64,000 nt of DNA from contig JAXLXI010000023.1 of assembly GCA_046328035.1 (NCBI GenBank), positions 15,036 to 79,035 of the forward strand. The letters run 5' to 3'. Made by a program: the position numbers and the translations under genes. The stretch is from JBGASG01 sp046328035. GTDB lineage: Bacteria; Cyanobacteriota; Vampirovibrionia; Obscuribacterales; Obscuribacteraceae. This document shows positions 9,453 through 18,403 of this stretch, in pieces (within the stretch, counting starts at the first letter, position 1; each line of letters opens with the position of its first letter). The notes below the pieces were generated by a model, which worked only from the letters and a program-made list of their open reading frames with translations, did no database searches and was not told the DNA's origin.

Positions 9453-9610
9453 AGTCGTATCTCGTGGTGCGGGAATGGGTCGAGTGTAGTGTGCCGGTGT
9501 GGATTTTCTGTAGAGGCTTTGTAAAAAGAGAGGTACGGTCGAAATGCTGATGCATTTCGACCGCATTCAGTATTGTTCTTTTTCCTGGCTGCTGATGGCT
9601 GGCTTGGTAG

Positions 9611-9726
9611 TTACGGTACACCGTAATTTTAGGGCTCAACTTTTCGATATACCGTAATTGCAGGCAACGATAATTACGGTACACCGTAATTTTGTGGTTC
9701 AACTTTTCGGTATATCGTAATTGCAG
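9611..9726. repeat. Two 63-bp tandem repeats with palindromic TTACGGT sites
   Basis: Two near-identical units start at 9611 and 9674. Each opens with a palindrome (TTACGGTACACCGTAA; the second extends to AATTACGGTACACCGTAATT, 9672-9691) and ends with a half-site like ATATACCGTAATTGCAG. The second unit runs over the 3' end of the hydrolase gene (stop at 9699). Both lie upstream of the PLD-HTH gene start (9452), so an operator or leader element is plausible. Confidence 0.75.
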
Positions 9727-10562
9727 CCGGCGATGAAGTTGGTGCACGCTTCCAGCACGAAATCGGCTGCGTCGCGGTGGGGTGTGTGCCCGACGCCGGG
9801 CACCATCAACTTATGTTTGCGGGCTCCGCTCACGCCGGCAATGATTGCGTTGACTTGCGCCTCGGTGCCATATTCATCCACTTCACCTTGAATCACCAAT
9901 ACATCGCACGAAATGGCCGGCAGGAAGTGTTCCATATTGAAGTCGCGAAACTCCGGCTTCAACCACGTGTCTGCCCAAGCATCGAAGACGGCTTCGGACT
10001 TCTCGCCATGGTATTTGCGGATACGCGGCAGCAACTGCGCCTTTTCCGCGACCGCCGCCCGAATGCCGTCGAGGGTGACATCCTCAACGAATACGTGCGC
10101 GCCTTCCGTAATCACGCCAACGACTGCGGGCGCAACGCCTGCGCCCAATTTTGCGGCGGCAATCAACGCGATCGATCCGCCGTCGCTATGTCCGAACAAG
10201 ATGAATTTGCGCTGCTCGCCCTCGCGGCGCAACACCTCGACGAGGACATCGCCCTCCCGCTCGAGATAATCCAACCCGCGTTTGTCGGTGAACGGGCTCG
10301 ACTCGCCGTAACCCTGGCGGTCGTAAATCAACCCGCTGCATCCGGTCAGCGCGCACAAGCGATCGGGGAAGTCGCGCCACAACTTGATGCATCCCAACGA
10401 GTCATGCAAAAACACAATCGTTGCTGGCGCGCCGGCGCCCCCAGCCGGGATGCGGCGCACGTTCAAAGTCGCAGCTCCGATGGCGATGGCGAGCTGCTCG
10501 TTGCATTCGTCATCTCGCGCGTCGCTCAATTGTGTGGCGCCGGACCTTTGGGCAGAAACCAC
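9699..10562 (-). CDS. Alpha/beta hydrolase fold protein
   Basis: A 287-aa protein with the full set of fold motifs: oxyanion loop HDSLG (about 53-57), nucleophile elbow GHSDGG (Ser126), acidic residue in VIQGEVDEYG and late His in GVGHTPH. Substrate is unknown; its size fits small-ester or C-C hydrolases. The track from GTG 10562 overlaps the upstream gene by 37 bp; a TTG at about 10529 overlapping that gene's stop is an alternative start. Its last codons fall within the palindromic repeat, so the C-terminal tail (CNYDIPKS) may be repeat-derived. Confidence 0.82.
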   Translation of the reverse strand: MVSAQRSGATQLSDARDDECNEQLAIAIGAATLNVRRIPAGGAGAPATIVFLHDSLGCIKLWRDFPDRLCALTGCSGLIYDRQGYGESSPFTDKRGLDYLEREGDVLVEVLRREGEQRKFILFGHSDGGSIALIAAAKLGAGVAPAVVGVITEGAHVFVEDVTLDGIRAAVAEKAQLLPRIRKYHGEKSEAVFDAWADTWLKPEFRDFNMEHFLPAISCDVLVIQGEVDEYGTEAQVNAIIAGVSGARKHKLMVPGVGHTPHRDAADFVLEACTNFIAGCNYDIPKS

Positions 10563-11350
10563 GCCTCAACCTGGTCATCCATTTCCTGGAGTCGCTTATT
10601 TACTTCTGAGAACGGAGCGCGCCTGTCGACCGCGTCGATGAATGGCTTCCAGATGCGCTCGGGCATCGCCTCGGCGCCGTGAACTTTGAAAACCAGCGTC
10701 AGCGACTCCGTCATCGACAACTTAGCCTTGGGATTGTTGAGTGCTTCATTCAAAGGAATCTTCGGAGCTTCAGGGTCGTAGATGGCCTGCAGCAAATGCG
10801 CGTGCATGCTCAAATCGAAGATATAGCGCTCCGTTGCACCGTAGCGAGCTTCCAGGACCGGGTCCGCCTCCTGTAGCTGTTTCATCCAGTAATCTTTGGC
10901 TGCCTTTGAATCTCCTTGCGGACCACCGCGCTTCGGCTGTGGTACCAGTGGCAGTTGAAACTGTTTTGCTATGTCCGCAGCCCAACCATACATTTGGTCT
11001 GCGTCTTTCTGAGCGAACTTGGGGTTTGACGTCATGGCGGTAACGATAGACGTGAAGCGCCCGAAATTGTAGATTTGGAATTTTTGCCCTCTGCTCGTGA
11101 CGATTTTGCCTGGACCACCCGACGCGTTCGGCGGCGCGATCGGCGAAGATTTGCCCGACAACGCGCCAAAGGATCCCCAGATTTTTCCGCCACCGGCCGT
11201 GCCACCACCGCCACCCCCGGTCGTGTCGCCGGCGGCGCAATTCTGGCGGGGCTGCCACTGTGTCACGAACGGACTGCCAGCGATAATTAAACCCGCCATC
11301 ATGAGGGTTGTGAGCAGAGCGCGCATCGTCTGTATTTTTGTGCGACCCAT
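10526..11350 (-). CDS. Exported hypothetical protein with Gly-rich linker
   Basis: A 274-aa protein from ATG 11350 (AGGTGG about eight bases upstream). The N-terminus is a signal peptide or anchor (MRALLTTLMMAGLIIAGSPF). A Gly-rich linker (about residues 43-55) leads to a mostly helical domain (ADQMYGWAADIAKQFQLPLV and YIFDLSMHAHLLQAIYD). I recognise no family. It overlaps the hydrolase gene downstream, so the two are probably co-transcribed. Confidence 0.72.
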   Translation of the reverse strand: MGRTKIQTMRALLTTLMMAGLIIAGSPFVTQWQPRQNCAAGDTTGGGGGGTAGGGKIWGSFGALSGKSSPIAPPNASGGPGKIVTSRGQKFQIYNFGRFTSIVTAMTSNPKFAQKDADQMYGWAADIAKQFQLPLVPQPKRGGPQGDSKAAKDYWMKQLQEADPVLEARYGATERYIFDLSMHAHLLQAIYDPEAPKIPLNEALNNPKAKLSMTESLTLVFKVHGAEAMPERIWKPFIDAVDRRAPFSEVNKRLQEMDDQVEAWFLPKGPAPHN

Positions 11351-12059
11351 CGTGTGTCCACCTGTATCGACCACTGAAAATTCGGATTGCCAAGCGCCCA
11401 TCCGAATTTGTAGATTGTAGCAGTCGAGCATCTGAGAGGAAACGCAGAGCGCAAGCGGGAAGAAACCGCAAAAGCAGGAAAGCACCGGGGGGATCTCCCG
11501 GTGCTTGCCCATCCGCCTAAAAGTTTGCGGGGCCTTCCTTTGCTATTTTTCAAAGTGCACATGCATGCTAGGAAGCGTGAAAATTAGTTGTAACGCTCTA
11601 GTCCGCAGAACACTTTGTCTTTCCTCTGCCCTTCCTTTTCGCAAGTGGCCCCGCTGAAATTTTGTTTCTCACATGGAGTGTGCGATGCGCACTGTCAACC
11701 TATATGTGGATAACAAATTGTCTTGGGTTTGTTGTTGTCGTGCTACTTTGCCGGGGAGGCATTTCGCAAATTAAGCTGTTTCGTACATGGACATTTGAAG
11801 GTTTAACTCGGTCATACATAGTCCTGATTCGTTAAGTCACCACCTCCCTCAACTTGATGTGTTGTCTGTTTAATCAGTAGCCCGCGGACTTTCAGGGTTA
11901 ATTGGGCTGTCTTACGTGCTGTGCGGTTTCGCGCGGTGCACGGTTTTTTGATCGCTGTAACTGCTCGAATTGCGCAGTTGCATCGTCGCTTGGAACGGGT
12001 CTCCTAAATTCTCACCTCCTTTTTTGACCGATTTCGCGGATCCAATCAATCAGATCAGA
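11351..12059. other. Long intergenic region
   Basis: About 700 bp with no convincing gene on either strand. A perfect 10-bp inverted repeat (AAGCACCGGG...CCCGGTGCTT, 11480-11506) is the main structure; on the minus strand it is followed by TTTCCTGCTTTT. On the minus strand AAAAAAGGAGGTGAG (near 12015-12030) looks like a strong ribosome-binding site, but no ORF of useful size follows it. Confidence 0.5.
11480..11506 (-). terminator. Possible terminator or leader hairpin
   Basis: A 10-bp perfect stem with a 7-nt loop. On the minus strand it is followed by a short interrupted T run. It lies 130 bp upstream of the exported protein gene, so it may end a transcript from 12060 or act in the leader. 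Confidence 0.4.
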
Positions 12060-15000
12060 TCAATTACCGCGTTGCTTTGGTTGCGTCTCGCTGCCCGGAG
12101 GCGGCGTAATGGTGGCACTGTGATCGTCGATCGTGAACCCGAATTTAGCTGCCCGCTGCCGGCGCACATCTTCGCCCGAGAATGCCAGTCCCAGTTGCGT
12201 GCCAACGTAGCGCGAGAAGAAGGGTTCCCAGTTGCCGACCGTCTCGCGAATCTGCGGCTGCGCTTCCACTGCTTTGCCGAGATATTGCTGAACGAAGTAC
12301 GACGGTTTCTTGAATGCTGTCGCGAAGTCCACCTTGCCGGGAGTGGTCAAGCCGGGAATCGGCATCGGTGCGTCGCCGCGATATTGTGCGCGCAGACTTT
12401 CCGAAATCGCGTTGATATTCGAAATCAGTTGGTCTGGAGCAATGTGTCCTTTTTCACCGGCTGCCGGATTTTTCTCCATGGCTTTCGCCCAGGCAGACAG
12501 ACCAGCCGAGAACACATCTTCGATACGGTGCGCCGACTTGTCGAAGGTGCCCATTACTGTGGGACGTCCTTCCAGAGCCGCAGCCGCCATCTGATCCGCG
12601 AGCGCATCGACGCGCGGGAAGGTCTGCCGCATGTCAGGGAATACCTGACGCAGCGTGCGTCCGTTCAGTGCGTCAAGCGGCGTATCCAATTGAGCTTTGA
12701 CAATCGCTGGAATAATTGCGTCCCACTCTTTTTGCGGAATGGCGAAGTATTCACCAGGCTTGTCCATGTTGGCCCAGGCGTACGTTTCGCCGGGGCGTGC
12801 CATTTGTTCTGCGAGGCGATCCATGTTGGTGGCGCGCTCGAGAATTGCTTTGTCGCCGCCGCTCATTTCGCGCAGCACTTGGGCTGTCGATTTCAGGCGC
12901 CATCTGTCGATGCCGTGCGGCTCGATGCCGAGCGGATTGGTCGGATCGGCGAACTCGCTGCCGTACATGCTGCGGGTTTCTAAAGCTCCCGCGGCTCCCG
13001 CCGGCGCACCGGGAAGAGGTTTGCGGAGAGAGCCGAGGAGCACCGCCAGCGACAAACCGGTATTCGGGTCGATTGCCGTGCCAAACCAATCTGCTGTGTT
13101 TTCATTGGCTTGAGCTTGCAGCAAGCGCACGAAGAGTTCGCTCTTTTGCATCAGTCCGTGACCGGGTACGTTTACCGGCACGTCGGGAATTCCTGCTTGT
13201 TTCATGCCGGCCGAGACAACGTCTTCGGTGAGCACTTTGTTGCGCAGCGTTTCTGGGAAACGCAGCAAGTCGCCATATATAAGATCGTGTCCCAGTTCGT
13301 GCGGGTAGACGCCTGCCACGTGCACGCCCAGCATGTTCTGGTATTCGCGCGGCAAGACAACAACCGGTGTGTCGGTGACGCCCTTGATCGCTGGAATGGT
13401 GTACGGACCCGCGGCGCGCGAATCGAAGATCAAGAACATCGGCGAGTTGGTGCCGCGCAGAACTTCTTCCGGCTTGACGCCGTTTTTGACCAGCAGCTCC
13501 ATCAATTTGTTGTGGACTGAACGCGAGTAGTTGTTCAGATCGACGATCTCAGGCAACTTCTCGTTCAAGACCAGTTGCTGGTTGGCGACGCGGAAGTGTT
13601 CCATGAGGAAACCGGCTTCCTTCACCTGCTCCGGAGTGCGAATTTGATCCGCCAGTTCGATGAGGTTTTTGTTGTTTTCGAAGTGACCGCGATCGAGCAG
13701 CGGCAGCTTCGGTGGTCCTGGTGGCTCCAGGGTGGTGGCGCGCATCGACGACTGCCAGCCTTCGCGCAGATCGGCGATTGCCATGTCGGATTCGGTGACC
13801 TGTCCGGCGCGCTCACGCACGGCTGATGCCATGTTGCCGACGTCGCGCACATCCAGCGCTACCTTCGGTCCCGTCGGCAGCGGCGGAGCCTGCGGCTCTG
13901 CCACTACGGGCGGTTTGTCTACCGGCGTGCCTTTGCCGCCAGTTCCGGTGCCAGGAGCATCGCCCCCAGTAGTCTCGGTGCCCCTGCCTGCACCACCGGT
14001 TCCTGCGCCTTCATCAACAAAGCGCGCCGGAGACAATCCTTGCCCTTGCCCCATCTGGCCTGGTTTTGCAACCAGACCAGCTTCCAGTTCCGCGGCGGCC
14101 AGTTGAGTTGCTGTCGTCGCGGTGCGTGTTTCCAACCCCTTGTTTGTCAGACCAAACTTTGCTTGTTCGCCGACCGGAACATCCGCCATCAACCCTTCGA
14201 TGGTATCGGGCATGTCCATGCGGTAGCGGCGCTGTGTTTCCAGTTGCGCTTTGAACGCATCATCGATAGTGCCGGCGCGAGCGGCTTGCGCATCGGTGAG
14301 ATGTGAGCGCTGCGCATCGGCGATCAACGCCAGTTTCTGATCTATTGTCAGTGTTTCGTGCGGCGCGCTGCCCATCAAGCGCTGCGAGAGATAAGTGCTG
14401 GTGTTGTCGGCGGTGCGAGTGCTCCAGTTGAAGAAGCGACCGACCGCACTGGCGTCGGAGTTATAGAAGTTTTCTTTGCCCAGTTCAAACGAGCGGCCCC
14501 AGCTCGTTTTGGTGAGTGTCATGCCGGCGGCTTTGTCCGCCAGCATGCCGACCGGCAGCGTCAGAGCGCTGTCGAAGGCGAACATGCCGAGTCCATCACC
14601 CATGCGCTGCCCGGCGCGATCGAGATTGGCGAGCGACTTGTTGTCCCACACGTCAGCCCAACCTTGAACGACCGGCTTAGCAGCATCTTTTAAAAAGAAC
14701 GCGCCCATAATTGTCCCCGCCAACGCCTTAGCGGCACCTGCCTTCGGCAGGAGGGCGCGCATAGCCAGTCCCAGCCCCGCGGCTACGCCAACCTTGAGAG
14801 CCATTTCACCGGGATGGTCTAAGTTATATTCAACTGCATTTGCAAAACCTTGAGGCAAGTAGCGGACGCCATCCGCAGTTACCATCGCCAATCTCGCCAC
14901 GCGATAATTAGCCATACTTTGAAGAACAGAATCTTGACCTACATTCTCGAGCGCTTGCGCGTCAATTTGCGGAATGTTTTTCGGTCCATTGCCGAACAGT

Positions 15001-15077
15001 GTCGGAACATCGAATACAGCAGCTTGCTGTTGTTGAACAATATTACTGACTACGCCTTCAAATCCACGATCGCCCAT
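12060..15077 (-). CDS. Giant protein with HExxH metallopeptidase motif
   Basis: A 1005-aa protein; ATG 15077 has GGGAGTGG upstream and is preferred to an in-frame TTG at 15122. No signal peptide. A hydrophobic Ala/Gly-rich region (about residues 90-135: KVGVAAGLGLAMRALLPKAG, then TIMGAFFLK) may insert into membranes. A Gly/Pro-rich linker spans about 355-405. The C-terminal half holds VYPHELGHDLIYGDLL, a zincin HExxH motif (His593, Glu594, His597), followed about 60 residues later by ENTADWFG, whose Glu or Asp may be the third zinc ligand. A metallopeptidase effector or toxin is inferred; the family is not recognised. Confidence 0.78.
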   Translation of the reverse strand: MGDRGFEGVVSNIVQQQQAAVFDVPTLFGNGPKNIPQIDAQALENVGQDSVLQSMANYRVARLAMVTADGVRYLPQGFANAVEYNLDHPGEMALKVGVAAGLGLAMRALLPKAGAAKALAGTIMGAFFLKDAAKPVVQGWADVWDNKSLANLDRAGQRMGDGLGMFAFDSALTLPVGMLADKAAGMTLTKTSWGRSFELGKENFYNSDASAVGRFFNWSTRTADNTSTYLSQRLMGSAPHETLTIDQKLALIADAQRSHLTDAQAARAGTIDDAFKAQLETQRRYRMDMPDTIEGLMADVPVGEQAKFGLTNKGLETRTATTATQLAAAELEAGLVAKPGQMGQGQGLSPARFVDEGAGTGGAGRGTETTGGDAPGTGTGGKGTPVDKPPVVAEPQAPPLPTGPKVALDVRDVGNMASAVRERAGQVTESDMAIADLREGWQSSMRATTLEPPGPPKLPLLDRGHFENNKNLIELADQIRTPEQVKEAGFLMEHFRVANQQLVLNEKLPEIVDLNNYSRSVHNKLMELLVKNGVKPEEVLRGTNSPMFLIFDSRAAGPYTIPAIKGVTDTPVVVLPREYQNMLGVHVAGVYPHELGHDLIYGDLLRFPETLRNKVLTEDVVSAGMKQAGIPDVPVNVPGHGLMQKSELFVRLLQAQANENTADWFGTAIDPNTGLSLAVLLGSLRKPLPGAPAGAAGALETRSMYGSEFADPTNPLGIEPHGIDRWRLKSTAQVLREMSGGDKAILERATNMDRLAEQMARPGETYAWANMDKPGEYFAIPQKEWDAIIPAIVKAQLDTPLDALNGRTLRQVFPDMRQTFPRVDALADQMAAAALEGRPTVMGTFDKSAHRIEDVFSAGLSAWAKAMEKNPAAGEKGHIAPDQLISNINAISESLRAQYRGDAPMPIPGLTTPGKVDFATAFKKPSYFVQQYLGKAVEAQPQIRETVGNWEPFFSRYVGTQLGLAFSGEDVRRQRAAKFGFTIDDHSATITPPPGSETQPKQRGN

Positions 15078-15138
15078 AGTGATTCCACTCCCGATGATGT
15101 TGCGTGCGGTGCGCTTCGACAAGCGCGCGGCAGAACCC

Positions 15139-15590
15139 GTTCGCTACCTCCTGCTACGTCGCGAACGATCGAGATAAATTGTTTCCATGCGGACATAACC
15201 GACCGGTGCTGAACTGCCGATCCGTTGTTTTATGTTTTTCACGCCAGGGACGAACAGGAACCGACGCCAATCGGCTCTCTGATTCGTTTATTGGACGTGA
15301 TTGTGATCCGAGCTGACCTGTTTACTCGTTTTGAACGATGGGTGTGCGGATGCACCCCGATGCAGTCGCACTGCCGGCGGTGCCGGCATGAACCGAATCG
15401 GTGAAGTTACGAGCGCCAACTGCTCGATGTACTTCAACCCGTGTTAGAGGAACAGACCGCCATAGTCTGTTGCTCTGTTTATGCGCTCGAACGTGTGCCT
15501 TCCTGTTCCTGGTCAGCAAGTCTTATCGCAGCGCCCTCCTGAGGCTTGCGTTAAGATCTCCGCTCGCTACCTCCTGCTACGTGGCGAACG
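15139..15590. repeat. Duplicated 19-mer inside a GTTCGC/GCGAAC hairpin
   Basis: The sequence TCGCTACCTCCTGCTACGT occurs at 15141-15159 and 15564-15582. The first copy is bracketed by GTTCGC (15139-15144) and GCGAAC (15161-15166); the second keeps GGCGAACG on its right. The loop contains CCTCCT, complementary to a Shine-Dalgarno sequence. Confidence 0.6.
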
Positions 15591-16119
15591 GCTTGCTTGT
15601 AGATGTGAACTGTCCCACGATAAGTCAGCCGAGTTGTACTCGGAATCCGCTTATCGGTTGCATGCTCGTACCCTCTACCAATGACAAGAACATAATTTAG
15701 AAACGGTGAAGTGTCGATAAGAAATATGAGATTTGGATACGTAATTACCCCACTGAAGGCGGCTAAAAGCTGTTAAGTGTATCTCAGGTTATGGTATAAG
15801 TCGACACTTTTCGATACAAAGTGGTTATGAGACGCATCGCATAAATGGCTTCATATGCGCGTTTCACCGGATTTGGTATCACCCAAAAACAGTTTTTGTG
15901 TTGCAACGCATTTTTTGCAGCTTTGCGGCGTCTTTTTCTGTTTCTTCAACGCGATCATTTCTGTGTGGTTTCTTGCAGTGCAATGTGCGCGCTCTGTGAT
16001 CGACTTGCGAACTCAGGCTTGCAATGCGGGTCTTCGATGGTGCGCGCGCAGCGATCTGCCGGTAGTTGCAGACTGGTGCCTGCGCGGTGCACCACCTGTT
16101 GCTTGCAATTCAAATCATC

Positions 16120-16232
16120 GCGCGAAGAAAAAACGTTTTTCGCGCATTCGCCGTCGAGCCTCATGACAACCCGTGAGGCGAGAAACCTCAAAACACGCGC
16201 AGCGATAAACCAACGTTTTTCGCGTGTTGGTT
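16120..16232. other. Two hairpins sharing an AACGTTTTTCGCG core
   Basis: GCGCGAA (16120-16126) pairs with TTCGCGC (16139-16145), and AACCAAC (16208-16214) pairs with GTTGGTT (16226-16232). Both contain AACGTTTTTCGCG. They lie 150-270 bp upstream of fabG and could be part of a leader or a small RNA. Confidence 0.4.
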
Positions 16233-16386
16233 CTCAAGCGAACTGCGTGGACGATGCGAAATAGAGTGCGGCGCGGCGTTGGCGTGTAAAACCCTGCGTA
16301 CAATTGGCTGCGCAAGCGGCTTTGAGGGCGCCGCGATTGCTATACTTGCCGCCCACCGTTCCATTCATCAGATGTAGGGAAAAGCG

Positions 16387-17178
16387 ATGACGACAGAACA
16401 AGCAACACGCGCGGAAGCCAAAGACCAACATGAAATCCGCAAGTCGCTGAAAGACCAGGTAGCGATTGTTACCGGCTCCGGACGCGGCATCGGCAGAGCA
16501 ATCGCGCACGCGCTTTTGAAGGAAGGCGCCAAGATTGTCATCTCCGACATCAACGAAGAAACCACCGCCAACACCGCCAAAGAACTGGCCGCCGAGGGTG
16601 GGCAGGTAATCGGCGTTCCGTGCAACGTCACCCAGGCCGAGAGCATCGACAAGATGGTGGCTGCGGTCGTCGAGAAGTTTGGACGCATTGACATCCTGGT
16701 CAACAATGCTGGTATCACCCGCGACGATCTATTGATGCGTATGACCGAAGACAAATGGCAGGCCGTCATCGACACCAACCTGACCTCCGCATTCAAAGTC
16801 ACGCAGCCCGTTGTCAAGGTAATGGCAAAAAATCGCCACGGCAGAATTATCAATATAAGTTCGACGTCGGGCGTTCACGGAAACGCCGGTCAAGCCAACT
16901 ACGCCGCCGCCAAATCCGGATTGATCGGATTCACCAAAACGGTCGCCATCGAATACGCAAAGCGCGGCATCACTTGCAACGCAGTCGCTCCCGGATTCAT
17001 TGACACCGATATGACGCGCGCGCTCAGCGAAGATGTGATTAACGCAATCTTATCGCGTGTTCCGCTGGGTCGCATGGGAACTCCTGAAGACATCGCCGCC
17101 GCTGTTGTGTTTCTTGCCGGCGCAGGCTCCTACATCAGCGGTCAAGTAATTGAAGTCAGCGGTGGGCTCTACACCTAG
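16387..17178 (+). CDS. fabG: 3-oxoacyl-ACP reductase
   Basis: A 263-aa short-chain dehydrogenase that reduces 3-oxoacyl-ACP with NADPH in fatty acid elongation. Visible motifs: cofactor loop TGSGRGIG (about 29-36), NNAGIT (106-111), Asn131, catalytic Ser159 region (INISSTSG), Tyr172 and Lys176 (YAAAK), and the C-terminal SGQVIEVSGG. The N-terminus carries about 20 extra residues before the first strand (LKDQVAIVTG) compared with typical FabG. AGGGA lies seven bases before ATG. It is followed by two exported proteins and then acpP and fabF, a partly dispersed fab cluster. Confidence 0.93.
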   Translation: MTTEQATRAEAKDQHEIRKSLKDQVAIVTGSGRGIGRAIAHALLKEGAKIVISDINEETTANTAKELAAEGGQVIGVPCNVTQAESIDKMVAAVVEKFGRIDILVNNAGITRDDLLMRMTEDKWQAVIDTNLTSAFKVTQPVVKVMAKNRHGRIINISSTSGVHGNAGQANYAAAKSGLIGFTKTVAIEYAKRGITCNAVAPGFIDTDMTRALSEDVINAILSRVPLGRMGTPEDIAAAVVFLAGAGSYISGQVIEVSGGLYT

Positions 17179-17214
17179 TTCTAATAGCGTATTCAAATCG
17201 GTTTTATCCGCGTC

Positions 17215-17412
17215 GTGAGATTGGTTCGAATTTTGACATCGGTTGTCGCCGCCTATCTGTGCGCGTCGACGGCTGCGCAATCAGCTGCCTGGGCGAATGC
17301 TGCCGTGCCCGAATACACGGCGGAACTACGGGCACTGCCGGACGCGTCGCCGAGCACCGAGAGCACCAGCAAGAAACCGCCTGCGGCGGCTCCGGCGGCG
17401 GATGCAAAATGA
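17215..17412 (+). CDS. Small exported protein
   Basis: A 65-aa ORF starting at GTG 17215, with a signal peptide (ILTSVVAAYLCASTAAQSAA) and a Pro/Ala/Lys-rich mature part. Its TGA (17410-17412) overlaps the ATG at 17409, an arrangement that suggests translational coupling and supports reality. No Shine-Dalgarno sequence is clear. Family unknown. Confidence 0.5.
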   Translation: MRLVRILTSVVAAYLCASTAAQSAAWANAAVPEYTAELRALPDASPSTESTSKKPPAAAPAADAK

Positions 17413-18101
17413 TGCGACGAACTAAGCTGATCCGACGAACTAAATTGCTGACCGTATTGCTTGCGGTTTCGATCGCCGCGTTGAGTGCCGGCGGGGACGC
17501 ATCGGCGAAAAAGAAGGACCGGCAATACAACGCCGGCTTCAGCGAAATTGACGCAGCGGCGGCTTCATTGATGGGACGCCCGACGAACGAGCCCGGCGCG
17601 GGTCCTTCGCCCGGCGACAAGGGCTACTGGCGTTCGCAGAAGAAGCTCGAAGACATGTACCTCGACCGCGCGAAAAAACTGGCGGAGAAGAAGAATTATT
17701 CCGACGCGCTGAGCATCATTCGATCGGCAATTATCAAATTCGGCTACGACGCCGACCTGCACAAAGCCGAGGACAACTATTCGATTGAGCTGGCCAATCG
17801 CGAGATCTCAGACGACGCGGCGATCAAAATTCTCGACGGCGTTCTCGAATGGGACCCGAAAAACGAGCTCGCCACCAAAGTGCTGACGGTGCGCCTGCGC
17901 AACAAAGGCATCGACATCGGTTCGTTCGACCACCGTGTAGCCTACGCCCGTCAACTTCTCGCGGAAGGCGACCAGGAAACGGCGATACGCGAGTTTCAGG
18001 CGGCGCTCCACATCAAGTATGACCCGCAGATTTCGCAGCTGGTCGCTCAGCTTCGTGCTCAGCCGCAGAGGCTGCAACCGCCGAGCGGACAGAATTACTA
18101 A
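17409..18101 (+). CDS. Exported TPR-like protein
   Basis: A 230-aa protein from ATG 17409 (or ATG 17412). The frame is open further upstream, but this start gives a signal peptide (LLTVLLAVSIAALSAGGDASA). The mature protein has helical pairs like short tetratricopeptide repeats: LAEKKNYSDALSIIRSAIIK, DDAAIKILDGVLEWDPKN and LLAEGDQETAIREFQAALHI. Such repeats mediate protein contacts, here in the periplasm or outside. It lies 300 bp before acpP and probably belongs to the fabG transcript. Confidence 0.75.
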   Translation: MMRRTKLIRRTKLLTVLLAVSIAALSAGGDASAKKKDRQYNAGFSEIDAAAASLMGRPTNEPGAGPSPGDKGYWRSQKKLEDMYLDRAKKLAEKKNYSDALSIIRSAIIKFGYDADLHKAEDNYSIELANREISDDAAIKILDGVLEWDPKNELATKVLTVRLRNKGIDIGSFDHRVAYARQLLAEGDQETAIREFQAALHIKYDPQISQLVAQLRAQPQRLQPPSGQNY

Positions 18102-18403
18102 GGGAACCTCTCCTCGTACTCTGTTTCTCTTGAGATCAACAAAACTGTTGATTTGCCCAAAGGAGCGATCTGGGCTCCCCCACCAAACAAATCTGATGAT
18201 TAAGGCATTTTCATCGAGTCGAGAGGGCGAACTCATCGCACAACAGACAGTCTGAAATGCATCTCCCGCAAACTTGGTTAGCATAACCTCCCGCTGACAA
18301 TTGCCGCCTTCAACCACCGTGATATCCTTAGTGGCTCTTGAGTGAGAAGTCGTAAACAGGTCGCTCCAAGCGGTTTTTGAGAGTCTGATAGGAGAGGTTA
18401 TAA
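18102..18403. other. Intergenic region upstream of acpP
   Basis: About 300 bp without a gene. It holds two small stems (ATCAAC...GTTGAT and GGAGC...GCTCC, about 18137-18180), perhaps ending the upstream transcript, and the acpP leader, which has AGGAGAGG about six bases before ATG 18404. Confidence 0.45.

Larger units (their letters stand above)
15078..16386. other. 1.3-kb noncoding region with repeats and hairpins
   Basis: No gene is convincing here. It holds a 19-bp repeat at 15141 and 15564, an inverted pair AAGTGTCGA (15709-15717) and TCGACACTT (15801-15809), and two A/T-looped hairpins at 16120-16145 and 16208-16232. The fabG promoter should lie in the last 150 bp; AGGGA precedes its ATG. 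Confidence 0.5.

Noticed and set aside
9600..9730. CRISPR-like repeats
   Set aside because: Only two adjacent units with no spacers between them; they are palindromic tandem repeats.
9427..9747. Minus-strand frame with repeated LQLRYTEKL and ITVYRNY
   Set aside because: It is the reading of the 63-bp palindromic repeat, which is divisible by three and stays open by chance.
9777..10682. Long plus-strand open frame (301 codons)
   Set aside because: It lies opposite the alpha/beta hydrolase, whose catalytic motifs are clear on the minus strand, and has no ribosome-binding site or recognisable domain.
11470..12060. Possible small ORF behind an AAAAAAGGAGGTGAG site
   Set aside because: No suitably spaced start codon; the nearest ATG gives only 22 codons.
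15845..16264. Plus-strand frame of 139 codons
   Set aside because: Low-complexity, Cys/Phe-rich sequence with no start signal; better seen as noncoding with hairpins.
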